NCBI GenBank assembly: GCA_029204225.1
Contig: CM055106.1
Coordinates: 5,122,858-5,186,857 of the forward strand
Direction: 5' to 3'
Length of the DNA stretch: 64,000 bases
Source of the DNA: Diphasiastrum complanatum
Lineage: Eukaryota; Streptophyta; Lycopodiopsida; Lycopodiales; Lycopodiaceae
Position numbers and translations under genes: made by a program. The notes beneath the pieces are model-generated. The model was given only the letters and a program-made list of their open reading frames with translations. It did not search any database and had not been told where the DNA came from. Positions within the stretch are counted from its first letter, which is position 1; each line of letters starts with the position of its first letter. Positions 44,421-56,682 of this stretch are shown in pieces.

Positions 44421-44778
44421 TCGCACAAGTTAGTCGCGTGAGGAAGACATGTGTCATAGTTGAGCATCAGTTGTTATTCATGTCCGAAACAAGATTCACT
44501 ACTTTATCAACTAGGTTGCATTAAAAACAAGTATGTCCAATCTTCCCAATCATTCATTTCATAGCTTATCAATACGTTCTGTCCTTTTAACGAAGCCGTA
44601 TCAGGGCAGACACCATACTGATCAGTAAAGGAGCAAAAAGAACGTATTAATTTCTCATATACATTCTTCATGTAAGCAGCTATCTTTCATTACACAGATG
44701 GACAGAGATTGGGCGATGGTCACAACGCTAGGTACTAGAGCACCACCGTGCTATACTAGCCCCCACAAGCCTCCCATA
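44421..44778. other. Non-coding stretch before Gy3
   Basis: No gene, LTR end or repeat recognised. Confidence 0.45.
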
Positions 44779-45700
44779 TCAGTTTAACGGGAGTCCAAGC
44801 GCCGAACAACTTGGGCAAATCCTTTTATGACTCTTCCCTTCTGTTGTAGCCATTTGGTCTCTAAAGGTGATTTCCTTCTTCTTCCAATGGGTTATTACAT
44901 CAGCTTGATATAGCCAAGGTCTTTCTAATAACACTTTATAGGATGACTCTCTAGTGGTCTTTAATATAATAAAGTCCATAAAAAAATTATGGTCACCGAT
45001 ATACACCGTGACCTGAGACAACTCCCCTATCGGAGTTCTTCGGGTTGTGTCTGCTAACTTAAGATGTCTAAGTGTAGGTGCTACTGATGGTGAATGCCTA
45101 ACTCGTATGCAGTTTTCTAGGTCATAATATTTACGCTTGATCCATAATGTATGGGTACACTATCTAAAATACACCCATTGATTATTATCTAAATTTCGGA
45201 TTGGCCTTCATCGCCATAATTTACCAATCCTACATCGACTGGTGGCAACTTAGCTTTCCTTCTCTTCTTTTTCTTGCTTAATCTCATTTTTATAATACTG
45301 GTTATCTTCTAATAACTGTTTAGATGTTATATTTGGCATTCTAGTAGTGAAATCTTCTACTATATCGTAAGAACGATGTTTAGTGGCGATGGATCTCTAG
45401 GTGATTTGATACTTATTATCGGATCTGCAAACGTGACTTTCTTAACTTTCTTAGTCTCTTCATCCAAAATTTCTTAGCCTCTAAACTAATATCCACTTCA
45501 TAATACTTTTCATCCGACTGATAAAAGTCTGGATCTTTATTAAGAGGAGTTTTTGCACGTTGTTCTGTAGTTTGCATCTTATTTGTGGCATTTTTTGCGC
45601 TTTTAGGAGAATTCGCATTTTTTTTACCTTCTTACTTTTCTTTTTATCTCAAGGAGTCGATATATCTTTCCTACCTCTAGTTGTTGTTGGAGAATCAAAG
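44779..45700 (-). pseudogene. Gy3: gypsy gag-protease remnant
   Basis: The minus-strand frame at 45,021-44,779 reads ELSQVTVYIGDHNFFMDFII (from the preceding text), then SYKVLLERPWLYQADVITHW and KKKEITF. This is the closing segment of a gypsy retropepsin, equivalent to VYRVLLGCPWL of GyA. Upstream to about 45,700 the reading is heavily decayed. Only the protease is convincing; the rest is inferred from position. Confidence 0.7.
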
Positions 45701-45739
45701 GATCAGGACCTTCAATTCTCTTGATGCGTGCACTATTGG

Positions 45740-46718
45740 TGACTTAGTAGGCGAACACAAGAATATGATAATTTTAAAGCCTTTAATGCACGGTGGTTGC
45801 GGAAGCAAAGAGCAGACAGCCAGACAAAACAATTAGATAGCCAAACATAATGTAAAAAGCATTGCAGAATTGACAAATCTGAATGCAAAACCAAGCAAAA
45901 CTGTATTAAGATTAAGTATAATGAAATATACAGGTCAATAATGCAAGTGAGCACAAAACAATAGCAAACGTAACCATGTGTTTCACCAAGCTAATCACAA
46001 TTTGTAAAAAGGTTATGAACCTATTACTGACAATCTGTCTGAAAGGAAAAAATTTATGAGCAAAAGCATCTACAATGTTTGTCGCTGAACTACAATGTCT
46101 GTTATGTCACGCTGAATACTGAGATAGTATTCACTATATACATGAATTTTACAGGTGCGTAGATGAAGAAGGTACAAAAGTGATTGAGTTGTCTGTTGGA
46201 GATCGTGGGTGGCTGTTGTTGTTGTCAAATCTAATTGCACAGTGCATGGAACGAGCGTGAGGAGACCGCGACGTCGGGCGTCGCTAAAATTGACACTAAT
46301 GAAAATGCGAAAATTGTGACACCCCGTCCAATGCCTTTAAAAAAATGATTTGTAAGGTACCTTCGCCTTTCTATAAGGGCACCTTCGGCATTTGTAGGAC
46401 AGTGTCGCATTTTTCACCTGTCATAAAATGCATGTAAAAATGTAGTGTCGCATTTTTTGCATTTGTCGCCTGTTCAAATTTACTTGTATTTATGTAGACT
46501 GCACAACTGTTGCATTTCTGGAAGTTCGGGATGGCCCGAAGGTGAAAAGATGACAGTGTCGGGTTTTTCGCCTATGGAAATTCTCGAGTAAAAATGTAGA
46601 CTGTAGCGACAAACAGTTCAAATATGCAGACTGTGCGACAACATGAGTAAAAATGCAGCAACATGAATGGGGGCAGATTAAAATGGGATTTAGGAGAGTA
46701 GAGGAGATAAATCCAACA
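45740..46718 (-). repeat. Co5 3' LTR
   Basis: On the minus strand TGTTGGATTTATCTCC starts at 46,718 after a purine tract (aagaagggg). The body carries the GTGTCGC/GCGACA words seen in the Co4 and Co7 LTRs. The far end near 45,740 is approximate. Confidence 0.75.
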
Positions 46719-47950
46719 CCCCTTCTTAATCCGAATCCGTGAATGCCTTGAGCTTCATACTAAGCATGCACAAAACTTATTGTGTGCATTAACACTTAAT
46801 GCATTTGTAAATATATCTGCAACCATGTCTTGCATTCTACAGTACGTTAAGCTTACCTCCTTGTTGAAAACCTTGCCCCTAATATAGTGATATTGGGTTT
46901 CAATGTGCTTACTTCTAGAGTGAAATCTAAGGTTGGCCGATAAGGCAATAGCACCCTGATTATCACATAATATGATTGTAGGGTGTACTGATACAAACTA
47001 ATGTATGACAGTAGATTTTTCAACCAAAACGCTCCTTTAATGGATTGAGAAGCAGCAATGTATTCTGCTTCTGTAGATGAAAGAGCGATGGAGGTTTGCT
47101 TACGACTGTTCCATGAGATAGGATTGCCATTGAAGAAGAATGTAAATCCAGATGTGGACTTATGGTTGTCTGCATCTCCTCCCCAGCTTGCATCAAAGTA
47201 TCCATTGAGCTGATGGAGATTGTCATTGTTGACTTCTCCATAGCAGATGCACTGGTCCATGGTAGCTCGAATAAACCTCATGACTCTTATGAGAGCCTTC
47301 CAATGAGTAATGCCAGGATTAGCCATATATTGGCTGAGTGAGCTTACCACAAAAGAGATGTAAGGTCTTGTATAGACCATTGCGTACATGAGAGATCCAA
47401 GTATTGATCGATAGGATACTCTCTCATCAACTCCTCTTCCTACTTGGTCTGAGGACATTGGTCCCTTGACAAACGCAGGCCTGGATCCATTGGTGAGTGA
47501 GCTAACTTACTGTTCACCAGATTGTATCTGTCAAGAACGTTGTGAAGATACCTTTGTTGAGTGATATAAATCAGTCGTCTCGCTTTGTCTTTGTGGATTT
47601 GAATGCCCAGACAGAAGTGAGCTTCACCCAGGTCAGTCATGTCGAACTCAGAAAACAACATCTGTTTAGCATCTTTAACCAAATTGGTATTGTTGCTGAA
47701 AAGCCACGTATAAGGTGATGATAATGAAGGATTGCTGCACCGACTTGGAATAGACGTTGCAATCAGCAGTGCTTGGTTGGAAACGTTGTTGGATGAGGAA
47801 TGTGTTGATCCTTTGAAAACAAGCTTTGGTAGACTGTTTCAAGCCGTAAAGTGACTTATGGAGTTTACAGACATGTTTTGTCATACTTCCATAATATATC
47901 CTTTGAGCTGGATCATGTAGATGTCTTCTTCTATAACTCTATTCAGATAA
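46719..47950 (-). pseudogene. Co5 reverse transcriptase end and RNase H
   Basis: Minus-strand copia pol: KLHKSLYGLKQSTKACFQRI, an RT active-site region that reads LYVAFQQ because about 11 bases including both catalytic Asp codons are missing (near 47,700), then SEFDMTDLGEAHFCLGIQIH. RNase H follows with YRSILGSLMYAMVYTRPYIS, DASWGGDADNHKSTSGF and SWNSRKQTSIALSSTEAEYI. The frame changes near 46,960. Everything upstream of the RT middle is lost at 47,950, where unidentified coding copy B begins. Same family as Co4 and Co7 but more diverged. Confidence 0.9.
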
Positions 47951-47954
47951 GTTG

Positions 47955-48300
47955 TTTGCCCACCTTGTCTTTCTATATATCCGACAATACATGATTGATG
48001 TTGCCATTGAACTTTTCATAAACCCTTCTATTAAACTCCTTGCACACCTTGGCGATGCTGAAAATGTTCGAGAAATTGAACGCCTTTTGAAAAAACCTAG
48101 CTTCTCTACCTTGCAAGACAAAGACTTCCATAATACTAGCAAATTACGGGTTCCTTCAATCTGAACAGTCCAAGCTCAATCATATCAGACAGTGGCAATA
48201 ACAAGATGAGAAAGTACTTTCCAAACAAAGGCAAAGAAGGGCAAGGCAGTGGTGGTAAGGGAGATCTTCCTATCAGAAAGCTGAACGATTTATGAAGAAA
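47955..48300 (+). pseudogene. Unidentified repeated protein-coding remnant (copy B)
   Basis: The plus-strand frame reads FLYIRQYMIDVAIELFINPS, then KLLAHLGDAENVREIERLLK and KPSFSTLQDKDFHNTS. This matches copy A on the minus strand at about 35,370-35,140 (YIRQHTIEAAIEHSLN, LAHLGDAEN, LLKKPSFSTLQDK). The nucleotide match goes on through gatcttcctatcagaaagct at 48,252-48,273. Only this section survives. The conserved frame shows it was once translated. Confidence 0.65.
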
Positions 48301-48784
48301 ATCCTATGTTTCTGATAAGCTTGATTTGGAAACAAGACCTTTTGGAAGGAACCAAGTTCATGTTCCACCTTTTATGAATCTTTTTCAGGGTAACCAATGT
48401 ATATGTAATTGGCCAAGGCCAATTGGTTTTGCATAATATTAAGAAATCCTTTGGGGGGGGGGGGGGAGGGGGTCACCATCTTAACCCCTCAGGGCTTCTG
48501 TTGCATGTGAATGATTATCATGATTCAGTGTTTTCGAGTTTTATTTGCAAGTCCAATTTAATTTTAGTTGATTCATGACGTGTTCTATGTAAAAGTAAAG
48601 TCAGTAAGTTCAAGATCATAAGATTGTAGGACAACCCTCCCTTGAGGTTCACATTGCAGGCATGTTTGTTGTCCTTCATTCGTCTGATTCATCACTCGAC
48701 TAATGTGGGATTCGAACATCTAAACTGAGTGTTTGGGTTCCGCTCCCTCTATTGTAGTTGGCAGATCATAGTACTACTTTTCTA
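48301..48784. other. Non-coding stretch with poly-G
   Basis: A G run lies at about 48,453-48,473. No gene is visible. The left part may continue the copy B element and the right part joins Co6. Confidence 0.5.
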
Positions 48785-49587
48785 AGATTTCATAGCTAGC
48801 TGAGTCATCATCGGCCATTGTTCTGGTCTCATCAAACTTGACGTCTCTGATTGTCTGCACCTGATTCATCTTTGGCATGTAGATCATGTAGTATGACGAA
48901 TGGCTGTCCTACCCAATGAGGTATCCTTGTTTGACTTTCTCATTGAGCTTCTTTCGAAGCTTGTATGGAACATGTGCATAAGCTGCACTGCCAAAGATCC
49001 GAACGTGCGTCAGATTGGGCTTTCTACCCCACCATAGTTTGTGTGGTGTCATGTGAAGAACACCAGATCTGCCTATCCTGTTCTGGATATAGGCGGTAGC
49101 TACTGCTTCAGCCTATAGCACTCTTGGTGCTTTCGAGTAGGCCATCATGCACCTTGCGGCTTCCATGAGTGTCTTGTTCTTCCTTTCAGTGACACCATTG
49201 TGTTGTGGTGTATAGGATGCAATCCTTCTATGAAGGATTTCTCGATCGTTGCAGAAGTCGGCGAAGCAGTTCGAGATGTATTTTCCAATACGATCAGTTC
49301 TGATCTCCTTCACTTTGCTTCCTGTGCATCTTTCTGCCCAGTTCACGTATTTTGTGAACTTGTCGAGTGCTTCTGATTTTTTGTGAATGAAGTAGACTCT
49401 TGCGAACTTGCTATAGTAGTCAATGAAGGTGATGTAGTATTTTGAGCCACCTAATGAGATCACATCAAAGAGTCCACAAATGTCCGAATGTACCAACTCT
49501 AGAATCTATGTCGTTCTGAAGGTGTCCCTGGTGAAGAAAGTATGAGACATCTTCCCTTTCATGCAGCATCACAGGTCGTCAAGTTCG
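48785..49587 (-). pseudogene. Co6 integrase (part left of the Co7 insertion)
   Basis: The minus-strand frame at 49,496-49,113 reads VHSDICGLFDVISLGGSKYY (first catalytic Asp), FARVYFIHKKSEALDKFTKY, EIRTDRIGKYISNCF (the usual RTDNGGEY, decayed) and YTPQHNGVTERKNKTLMEAA (catalytic Glu region). It continues as NRIGRSGVLHMTPHKLWWGR, IFGSAAYAHVPYKL, a stop, and TIRDVKFDETRTMADDDSAS near 48,800. The N-terminal pre-integrase residues right of 49,500 (NLTTCDAA, KGKMSHTFF) run to the Co7 LTR at 49,588. Gag and protease lie on the far side of Co7 at 55,308-56,682. RT is missing. Confidence 0.88.
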
Positions 49588-50779
49588 TGTTGGATTAGTC
49601 TCTTTCTTACTAATCGACTAATCGGTTTTAATCTTCATCCATTGTTTATCTAGTTCTGCAGATTTTCTCGTGTTCTCTTACAGTCAGCATATTTACACGG
49701 AGATTGACTACAATGTCGCTTTTCATTTTCCCTCACTTCAGTTTTTTCGCCTATCAAGAATCTCGTGTAAAATCACAATCACATTCTTGCATTTTAGCGA
49801 CACTATCGCCTGTCAAGAATTGCGAGTAAATATGTAGAGTCGCATTTTTCATTTTTTTCAAAGTGCCTCAAATGTTAAGGAAATGACTCTGGCAAGAGTG
49901 TAAGGGCTACCCTAAATGGGATTTAAGGACATTGTCACCTTTTTTCCAAAATCCCGACATTGTCACCTTTTTCACTTGTGGCAGTTTTAGTTCATTTCCG
50001 CAGAGTGACAGTTACGTTCATTTATGCAGACATAACGTTTGCGGCCAAAATTGTCACCGCTTATCAGCAATCAATATCTGAGAAGGAACTGGATGGATGC
50101 CAACGGACACCAGCCAATTGACGACCTAATTTCTTAGTTTAAATAGATATTCATATTCATACAATTTTTAAGTAATGAACTATAAGCATTTGAATAGTCA
50201 GCTCTCTCTCTCAAGCCTATGAGCTTGAACACTCCTGAACATTCTAGCTCACTTCTTAGAGTTGTTTTAGAGATTGCTATTGCGCTACTGCTTATCAATA
50301 TTGCGCTTAATTCAGATTTTCATTTTAGCCACTTAGAGATAGCATAGAGTACGTGGCTTCGATCTGCAACTTATTGTACTCATTTACTTCTGTTTCATTT
50401 TTATACTAAATCAATACCATTTTTATTGCATTCAGCTTCGTCTCAGAATGTATGTGTTTTCTGTAGTTCTTCACGACTAATTATTTGTCTAGCAATTTGT
50501 GAATGATTCACGACAAATTATATGTCTGATAATTCAATGCATTATTGTTTGGCTACGTAATCACTGTAGTATTGATGATTTCAAAGTTAGTTACTATAAG
50601 ATCAAACATGATTTCTATCACTATTGTTTTTGTTTGAAATTGATAGGCATAGTCATGCATAGAGAAAGAGGAAGATATTTATTCCGCCACGCACAAAAAG
50701 TTTTCTTTCTAGACACTCGAATTATTTTCATTCGTTTCTTTTTGAGTTCGACCAATCTTCTGCACACCTCTTTTCGACA
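49588..50779 (+). repeat. Co7 5' LTR, 1,192 bp
   Basis: It starts TGTTGGATTAGTCT and ends TCGACA, the TG...CA form, immediately before the primer site. The U3 holds many GTGTCGC, GCGACA and ACTGTCG-like words (49,700-50,000). The copy at 54,433 is near-identical over its length. Confidence 0.9.
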
Positions 50780-50791
50780 TGGTATCAGAGC
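50780..50791 (+). promoter_or_regulatory. Co7 primer-binding site
   Basis: TGGTATCAGAGC directly follows the LTR end, as usual for copia elements primed by initiator-Met tRNA. Confidence 0.9.
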
Positions 50792-50943
50792 GAAATCTCT
50801 AATACTTGATATCTTTCGCGATATTAAATTGATAATCATACTCTTCAGTTCTTTTCAATCTTTCAGTATCAGAGAATTGATTTCCTATTGTTGGTGTTAC
50901 TACATCTTAGCGTCGTCGATACAATCGATAGACTAAGTTCCAG

Positions 50944-51735
50944 ATGGATTCTCAAAGTAAAGCTGGTCTTATCGCAGACAAGCTGAATGGATCCAATTAT
51001 CATTTGTGAAAATTTAAGATGAAGACCTTGCTAATCGTCAACGAATTATGGGATGTTGTTTCAGGTATAGAAGTAAAACCTGAAGACGACAACTCAAAGT
51101 GAAAATCGAAGGACGGTTAAGCTTTCACGCTTATTATCCTCAATATATCAGATACACAGATTGGACTCATAGTTGAAGCTAAAATGTCAAGAGACGTTTG
51201 GGACATCCTGAACTCACTATATGACGTGAGAGATGTAACTACTAAGTTATATCTACGAAATAAATTCTTCACATTCAAGATGTCTACTGGTGATTCTCTT
51301 CAAAGTCACATTAACCAGTTTAAGAGTCTCTTTCAACAAATGGTTGCTGTCAGATCAGTCATAGACGATCAACACACAATTATCACATTGCTTTCAAGCT
51401 TGCCCTCTACATATGAAAAATGGGTGATGATCATATCGACACACTCAAATTTAACTCTTACTAGAGTTATCACTATGTTGCTGCAAGAAGACAATCGAAT
51501 AAGTCAAGACACTTCGTCTACTTCCTCCTCTCAAGCTCTATATGTCAAAAAAGGCTCTAAGCAACAAAAGCAAAAAAGCTCCAAGAAGGCTGCAACGAAT
51601 CAAAAATAGACTATCAGATCCACAATCGAAGAAGAAAATGTTTTGTAGGTATTGCAAGCGCAATAACCATGAAATCAAAGATTGTCGAATTCTCCAAGCG
51701 AAGAACGCAGCCAAGCAACCTGATTAACAAGCAAA
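50944..51735 (+). pseudogene. Co7 gag
   Basis: The start ATG 50,944 gives MDSQSKAGLIADKLNGSNYH, then a TGA in place of TGG (the usual NYxxW). Stops at about 51,100 and 51,119 follow. The open frame 51,184-51,609 has the UBN2 gag pattern: VWDILNSLYDVRDVTTKLYL, LQSHINQFKSLFQQMVAV, IITLLSSLPSTYEKWVM and LTLTRVITMLLQEDN. A basic Ser/Lys tract and, after a frameshift, the zinc knuckle CRYCKRNNHEIKDC (51,643-51,684) follow. Stop at about 51,725. Confidence 0.9.
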
Positions 51736-53045
51736 CACAGTTTCATCATCTCCCCAAGTTGAAGTGGATGAAGGCACATTCATGGTCAAAGATCAAAGCC
51801 CATTTTTGGATGATTCATGGTTTATGAATTCTGGAGCAACTAAACACATGACCAATCAACGTGAGATCTTCAACTCCTACACACCTTACAACACGAATAA
51901 ATTTGTTCATCTTGGTGACAATCGTACTCACACTATTGATGGTGAAGAAACTGTAAGATTACGATTTCAGCATGATCAATTCAAACTACTATCAAAGGTC
52001 TTATATATTCCTAAACTCTCTACACATCTGTTATCAATAAGTAGAATTACAGATTTAGGTAGAATTTGAATCTGATCAATGCAAAATTATTGATAGGAGT
52101 AATAAGATCCTTGCACTCGACAAGAGGCAGGGTTACTTATATAGATTGGTGCATTATTATTCTGAGTCTAGTCAAGTCTTGAAAACCTCTGTTCTAGTCA
52201 ATAAAGCATTACTATGACATCATCGCTTAGGACACTTGAATTATGCATCTGTTTTGACATGTCCAGACAATCCATGGCTATCCTTCTAATAAGGTCGATC
52301 TCCCTGTCTACCATAGTTGCATCTTTGGAAAGCAGACTAGGATTCCTTTTAGATCAAACCATAGGCATGCAACAAAAGATCTGTTAGATGTTGTTCATAC
52401 ATATATATGTGTACCTATGCAAACTCCTTCATTATTATATGCAAAGTATTTCATTACTTTCATTGACAAGTTCTATAGAAGAACAACTGTTTATTTCATT
52501 AAACAAATTTCAGAGGCTTTCATCAAATTCAAACAATTCGAAGAGCATGCTGAGAATCAAACTAGCAAACGAATTAAAGCACTGAGGTCAGATAACGGGG
52601 GAGAATACATCTCCACCAAATTCAAGGAGTATTGCCTTAACAACGGCATTGAGCAACAATACATTAACTCCTATTCACCTCAGTCAAATGGTCTTGTTGA
52701 GAGAAAGATCAGAACTTAGTCAAATCGGCAAAGTGCATGTTATCACATGCGACTCTTCCGAAGTGCTTCTGGGCTGAAGTTGTTTCAACAACAACCTATA
52801 TTCAGAATAGATGTCTTACTAAAGGTCTCTCAGACAAGACAGCATTCCAAGTTTGGACAAGTACCAAACCTTCTTTATCAAACTTACGAGTTTTTGGATG
52901 TACTGCTTTTGCGTAGATACCTTGTGATCTCAGGAAGAAGCTCGACTTCTAGAGTATCAAATGTGTTTTCATCAGCTACACTACTTCAGATCAAGCCTAC
53001 AAGTTGTTTGACCCCATCAAATCGAAGATATTCACTAGCCGGGAT
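51736..53045 (+). pseudogene. Co7 protease and integrase
   Basis: The protease loop reads WFMNSGATKHMTNQREIFNS (Asn for the catalytic Asp). LLSKVLYIPKLSTHLLSISR follows, then a stop and the pre-integrase region in shifted frames. Integrase core: KYFITFIDKFYRRTTVYFIK, IKALRSDNGGEYISTKF (second catalytic Asp kept), INSYSPQSNGLVERKIRT (Glu kept), then a stop at 52,719 and further frames through SRDVIFIEHEKG-like text. The first core Asp region (HTYICVPMQTPS) is altered from HTDICGPM. Confidence 0.88.
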
Positions 53046-54423
53046 GTCATCTTCATCGAACATGAGAAAGGCACGAACTGTCGCCAGAGGATTCTCTCAG
53101 GTATACAACGTCGATTACACTGAGACCTTTAGTCCAGTAGTCAAGCATTCTTCTATTCGATTGTTGCTACCATTTGTCGCTGCAGCAGATTTGGAAATAC
53201 ATCAAATGGATGTACATACAACATATCTCAATGGAGTTATCAAAGAAGACATTTACATGGTGCAACCCAAAGGTTATATTATCGAGGGTAAACACAATCA
53301 TGTATGTAAACTCCATAAGGCACTTTATGGCTTGAAGCAATCTGCTCGAGCATAGTTTCAAAGGATCAATACTTTCCTTATTGATTGCGGCTATAGACCT
53401 AGCTCTTCAAACTCAAATGTTTACTTCAAAGCAGTGCAACTATCTTTTATCATTAGCACTTTATATGTTGATGATACATTGCTTTTCAACAACAGTACCG
53501 ATCTGATAAAAGAAGCCAAGACAATGCTATCTTCCGAATTCGACATGACCGATCTGGGCAAAGCTCATTTTTGTCTTGATATACAAATTCACAGAGACAA
53601 AAAATAGAAGTTAGTTTAGATTACACAACAGAGGTACATCTACAACATGTTAGTCATATATAATTTGATTAATTGCAAGTTAGCTCTCTCACCAATGGAA
53701 CTAGGTCTCAAATTGTCAAAAGACCAGTGTCCACGAGAAGCAGCAGATGCGTGAGTATCCTTACCATTCTATTATAGGATCTCTTATGTACGCCATGATC
53801 TGTACTAGGCCAGACGTAGCTTTTGTAGTCAGCTCTCTCAATCAGTTTATGACTAATCTTGGTGTCACACATTGGAGATATCTTTGAGCTACTATGGATT
53901 TTTGCATTTGTTATGGAGCAGTTGGCAACGACAAACTCAATTTACTCAATGGTTACACAAATGCAAGTTGTGCAGGAGATGTAGACACTAATCTACTTTC
54001 AAATTTATATTCTTCCTCAATAACTGTCGAGTTTCCTCGAACAGTCATAAGCAATCTTCGATAGCTCTATCTTCCACTGAATTAGAGTATATTGCAGCCT
54101 CTCAAGCTACAAAGGAAGCAATTTGGTTGAGGAATTTACTCTCAGATATTGGCTGAATCAATATGCCCCGACGACATTATTTTGTGATTATCAAAGTGCC
54201 ATCGCTTTATCAGCCAACCCTAGATTTCATTCTCGGAGTAAGCACATTGAGCTGAAATATCATTTCGTCAAAAGCAAAGTTCTCAACAAAGAGGTCAGAT
54301 TGCAGTACTATAGAATGCAAGATATGATAGCATATATTTTTACCAAAGCATTAACTTTGGATACACACAGAAGATTATGTGTAGAACTAAGTTTGAAGGT
54401 CAAGGCATTCAAGGATTCAGATT
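53046..54423 (+). pseudogene. Co7 reverse transcriptase and RNase H
   Basis: RT: ARTVARGFSQVYNVDYTETF, LEIHQMDVHTTYLNGVIKED, HKALYGLKQSARA followed by TAG for Trp (53,353), and active site YVDD at 53,464-53,475. Linker YPYHSIIGSLMYAMICTRPD. RNase H is decayed (GYTNASCAGDVDT, SSIALSSTELEYIAASQATK). The last frame, 54,123-54,425, reads LFCDYQSAIALSANPRFHSR, SKHIELKYHFVKSKVLNKEV and a normal end FKDSD. About six disabling changes are visible. Confidence 0.9.
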
Positions 54424-54432
54424 AAGGGGGAG
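54424..54432 (+). promoter_or_regulatory. Co7 polypurine tract
   Basis: aagggggag lies between the pol stop and the TG of the 3' LTR, the primer for plus-strand DNA synthesis. Confidence 0.8.
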
Positions 54433-55307
54433 TGTTGGATTAGTCTTCTTCTTACTAATCGACTAATCGGTTTTAATCTTAATCCATTGTTTATCCAGTT
54501 TTTCTGTGTTTTTTTACAGTCTGCAGATTTACACGGAGATTGACTACAGTGTCGCTTTTCATTTTTTCTCACTTCGACTTTTTCGCCTATCAGGAATCTC
54601 GTGTAAAATCACAGTGTCATTCTCGCATTTAGTGACACTATCGCCTATCAAGAATTGCGAGTAAATATGCAGAGTCACATTTTTCACTTTTTCCAAAGTG
54701 CCTCAAATGTTAAAGAAATGACTCTAGCAAAAGTGTAAGAGCTACCCTAAATGGGATTTAAGGATATTGTCGTCTTTTTCGCCTATGGCAGTTTTAGTTC
54801 ATTTCTTCAGAGTGACAGTTACGTTCATTTATGCAGACATAATGTTTACGGCCAAAAATGTCATCGCTTATCAGCAATCAATTTCTGAGAAGGAACTGGA
54901 TGGATGCCAGCGGCTAGCCAACTGACAATTTCAATTGACGACCTAATTTCTTAGTTTAAATAGCTATTCATATTCATATAGTTTTTAAGTAATGAACTAG
55001 AAGCATTTGAGTAATTAGCTCTCTCTCTCTCTCAAGCCTGCGAGCTTGAGCACTCCTAAGCATTCTAGCTCATTTCTTAGAGTTGTTTTAGATATTGATA
55101 TTGCGCTAGTGCTTATCAGCATTGCGCTTAATTCAGACTTTCATTTTAGCCGCTCATAGATAGCATAGAGTATGCGGCTTCGATTTGCAACTTATTGTAC
55201 TCATTTACTTTTGTTTCATTTTTATATTGAATCAATACCATTTTTATTACGTTCAGCTTCATTTCAGAATGTATGCATTTTCTGTAGTTCTTCACAACTA
55301 ATTATTA
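54433..55307 (+). repeat. Co7 3' LTR, truncated
   Basis: It matches the 5' LTR from TGTTGGATTAGTCT to cacaactaattatt, corresponding to about 50,487 in the 5' copy. The remaining 290 bases or so are gone and Co6 resumes directly. Confidence 0.88.
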
Positions 55308-56682
55308 TGGCAAAGTCTTCTATGCCATAGAACATCTACAAATTCATGAGCATGGTGTGCTGGATCTATAGGTAGGCATACCTTCAGATGATACAAGTTC
55401 CCTTTTTGTCTTCCTTGTGTAATTAGTGTGCTAGTGCTGGCATCAACAACATTGCATGTTTCGTTCGAAAACGTCATGCACATCCCAGCGTCTGCTATTC
55501 TTGCAACTGAGAACAAGTCTTGCTGCAGTGTGGGCACGAATAGAACATCGTCTAATCGTCGGTCTTTGTCGTTTGTGTTGAGCCATAGCAAATTAATGCC
55601 ATTCACATGATGTCTTGATCCATCTCCAAGAACTATGTATCTAGACGGATCTGTACTTTGAAAGTCAGACATTATTCGTCTGGATGTAATGAAATGTGAG
55701 GTTGTTCATGAATCAATGATGACCTCTTGTGTGTCAGATGTCGAGGCTGCACACACATCTGTGCATAGATAGGTTGTCGAATTATTCGATCTTTCTTCAC
55801 CCATTTTTGAGCTTTCGGGCTCTTCGACGTAGGATGAACTGTTGTGGTTCTCCCGTTTGCCTTGAGGTTGTTTGTTCCTCGGATTCTGGTAATAGTCCAT
55901 GGCTGCATGACCTTTCTTGTGGCAATAAATACATTCAATCTTCGGGTTCAGCCGACACAAATCGACTGTATGTCTCACGCATGCTTTCTTTTTGTTGTCT
56001 TGCAGTGTTGGCTTTCCTTTGTTCTTCCATTTGCCTTTAGTGCCTCCTTTTGTCTACTAGTCTCGATCCTGCTTTTGGTCTGACTCCCTCTTAGGCTTGA
56101 ATTGCTTCTTCAGCTTCTCTTTATTGCTGTAGAGAGCCTGATCAAAGGTGTCCTTGTGATCAAGGTGCTCACGGGCTTCGACTTTGTCTCGATCTCAATC
56201 ACTGCTTTTTCGACAGTCATCTCTGGATCTTTCTCTACTGATACGACATTATCTGTTCTGGAGTTGTGCAACAAAAGGAATAGATCCTTCATCTTTCTGA
56301 TAAAAGATGTGAGGTCTTTGCCATCCCATCGTAGGTTTGTCAGCTGATCTTCGAGAAGCATTATCTGGCTGCGTGATTTCGTTTGGAACTTGGTAAGTAA
56401 TGCATCCCACATCTCTCTTGCATAAGAGAGTGTCGTGAGGTCAAGCATTAGGCTATCTTCAATGGATGAAGACAACATGGCTACTGCCTTGTCGTTCTTT
56501 TCTCTCCATTGTCATAGCTCTTTGCCAATGGTTGTAGGCATTTATTTGGTGCCCTCTATCCAGGGCCATAGCCCTTCTCCCTTTAAGATGAGAGAGGTCT
56601 TCACCATCCATGCTAGGAAGTTAGACCCAGCTAAGTCGAGGATTGTGCAGATCTTCGACTGTATGCTGTTTATAGATGCCAT
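55308..56682 (-). pseudogene. Co6 gag and protease (part right of the Co7 insertion)
   Basis: Gag starts at ATG 56,682 (MASINSIQSKICTILDLAGS, then FLAWMVKTSLIL) and continues in the frame 56,478-56,110: LSYAREMWDALLTKFQTKSR, LEDQLTNLRWDGKDLTSFIR. A zinc knuckle CIYCHKKGHAAMDYY has Tyr for the last Cys (about 55,937-55,893). The protease area is decayed, and VIIDSXATSHFIT-like text leads into MSDFQSTDPSRYIVLGDGSR and the pre-integrase end VDVLWHRRLCHNN at 55,308. The remaining integrase lies left of Co7 at 49,587. Confidence 0.88.

Larger units (their letters stand above)
49588..55307 (+). mobile_element. Co7: near-complete copia element nested in Co6
   Basis: 5' LTR 49,588-50,779, primer site 50,780, gag to RNase H 50,944-54,423, purine tract 54,424-54,432, and 3' LTR 54,433-55,307 lacking its last 300 bases or so. 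It divides the Co6 reading at the integrase zinc finger. The bases before the 5' LTR are gttcg; the matching duplicate on the right cannot be seen because that end is deleted. Confidence 0.9.
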
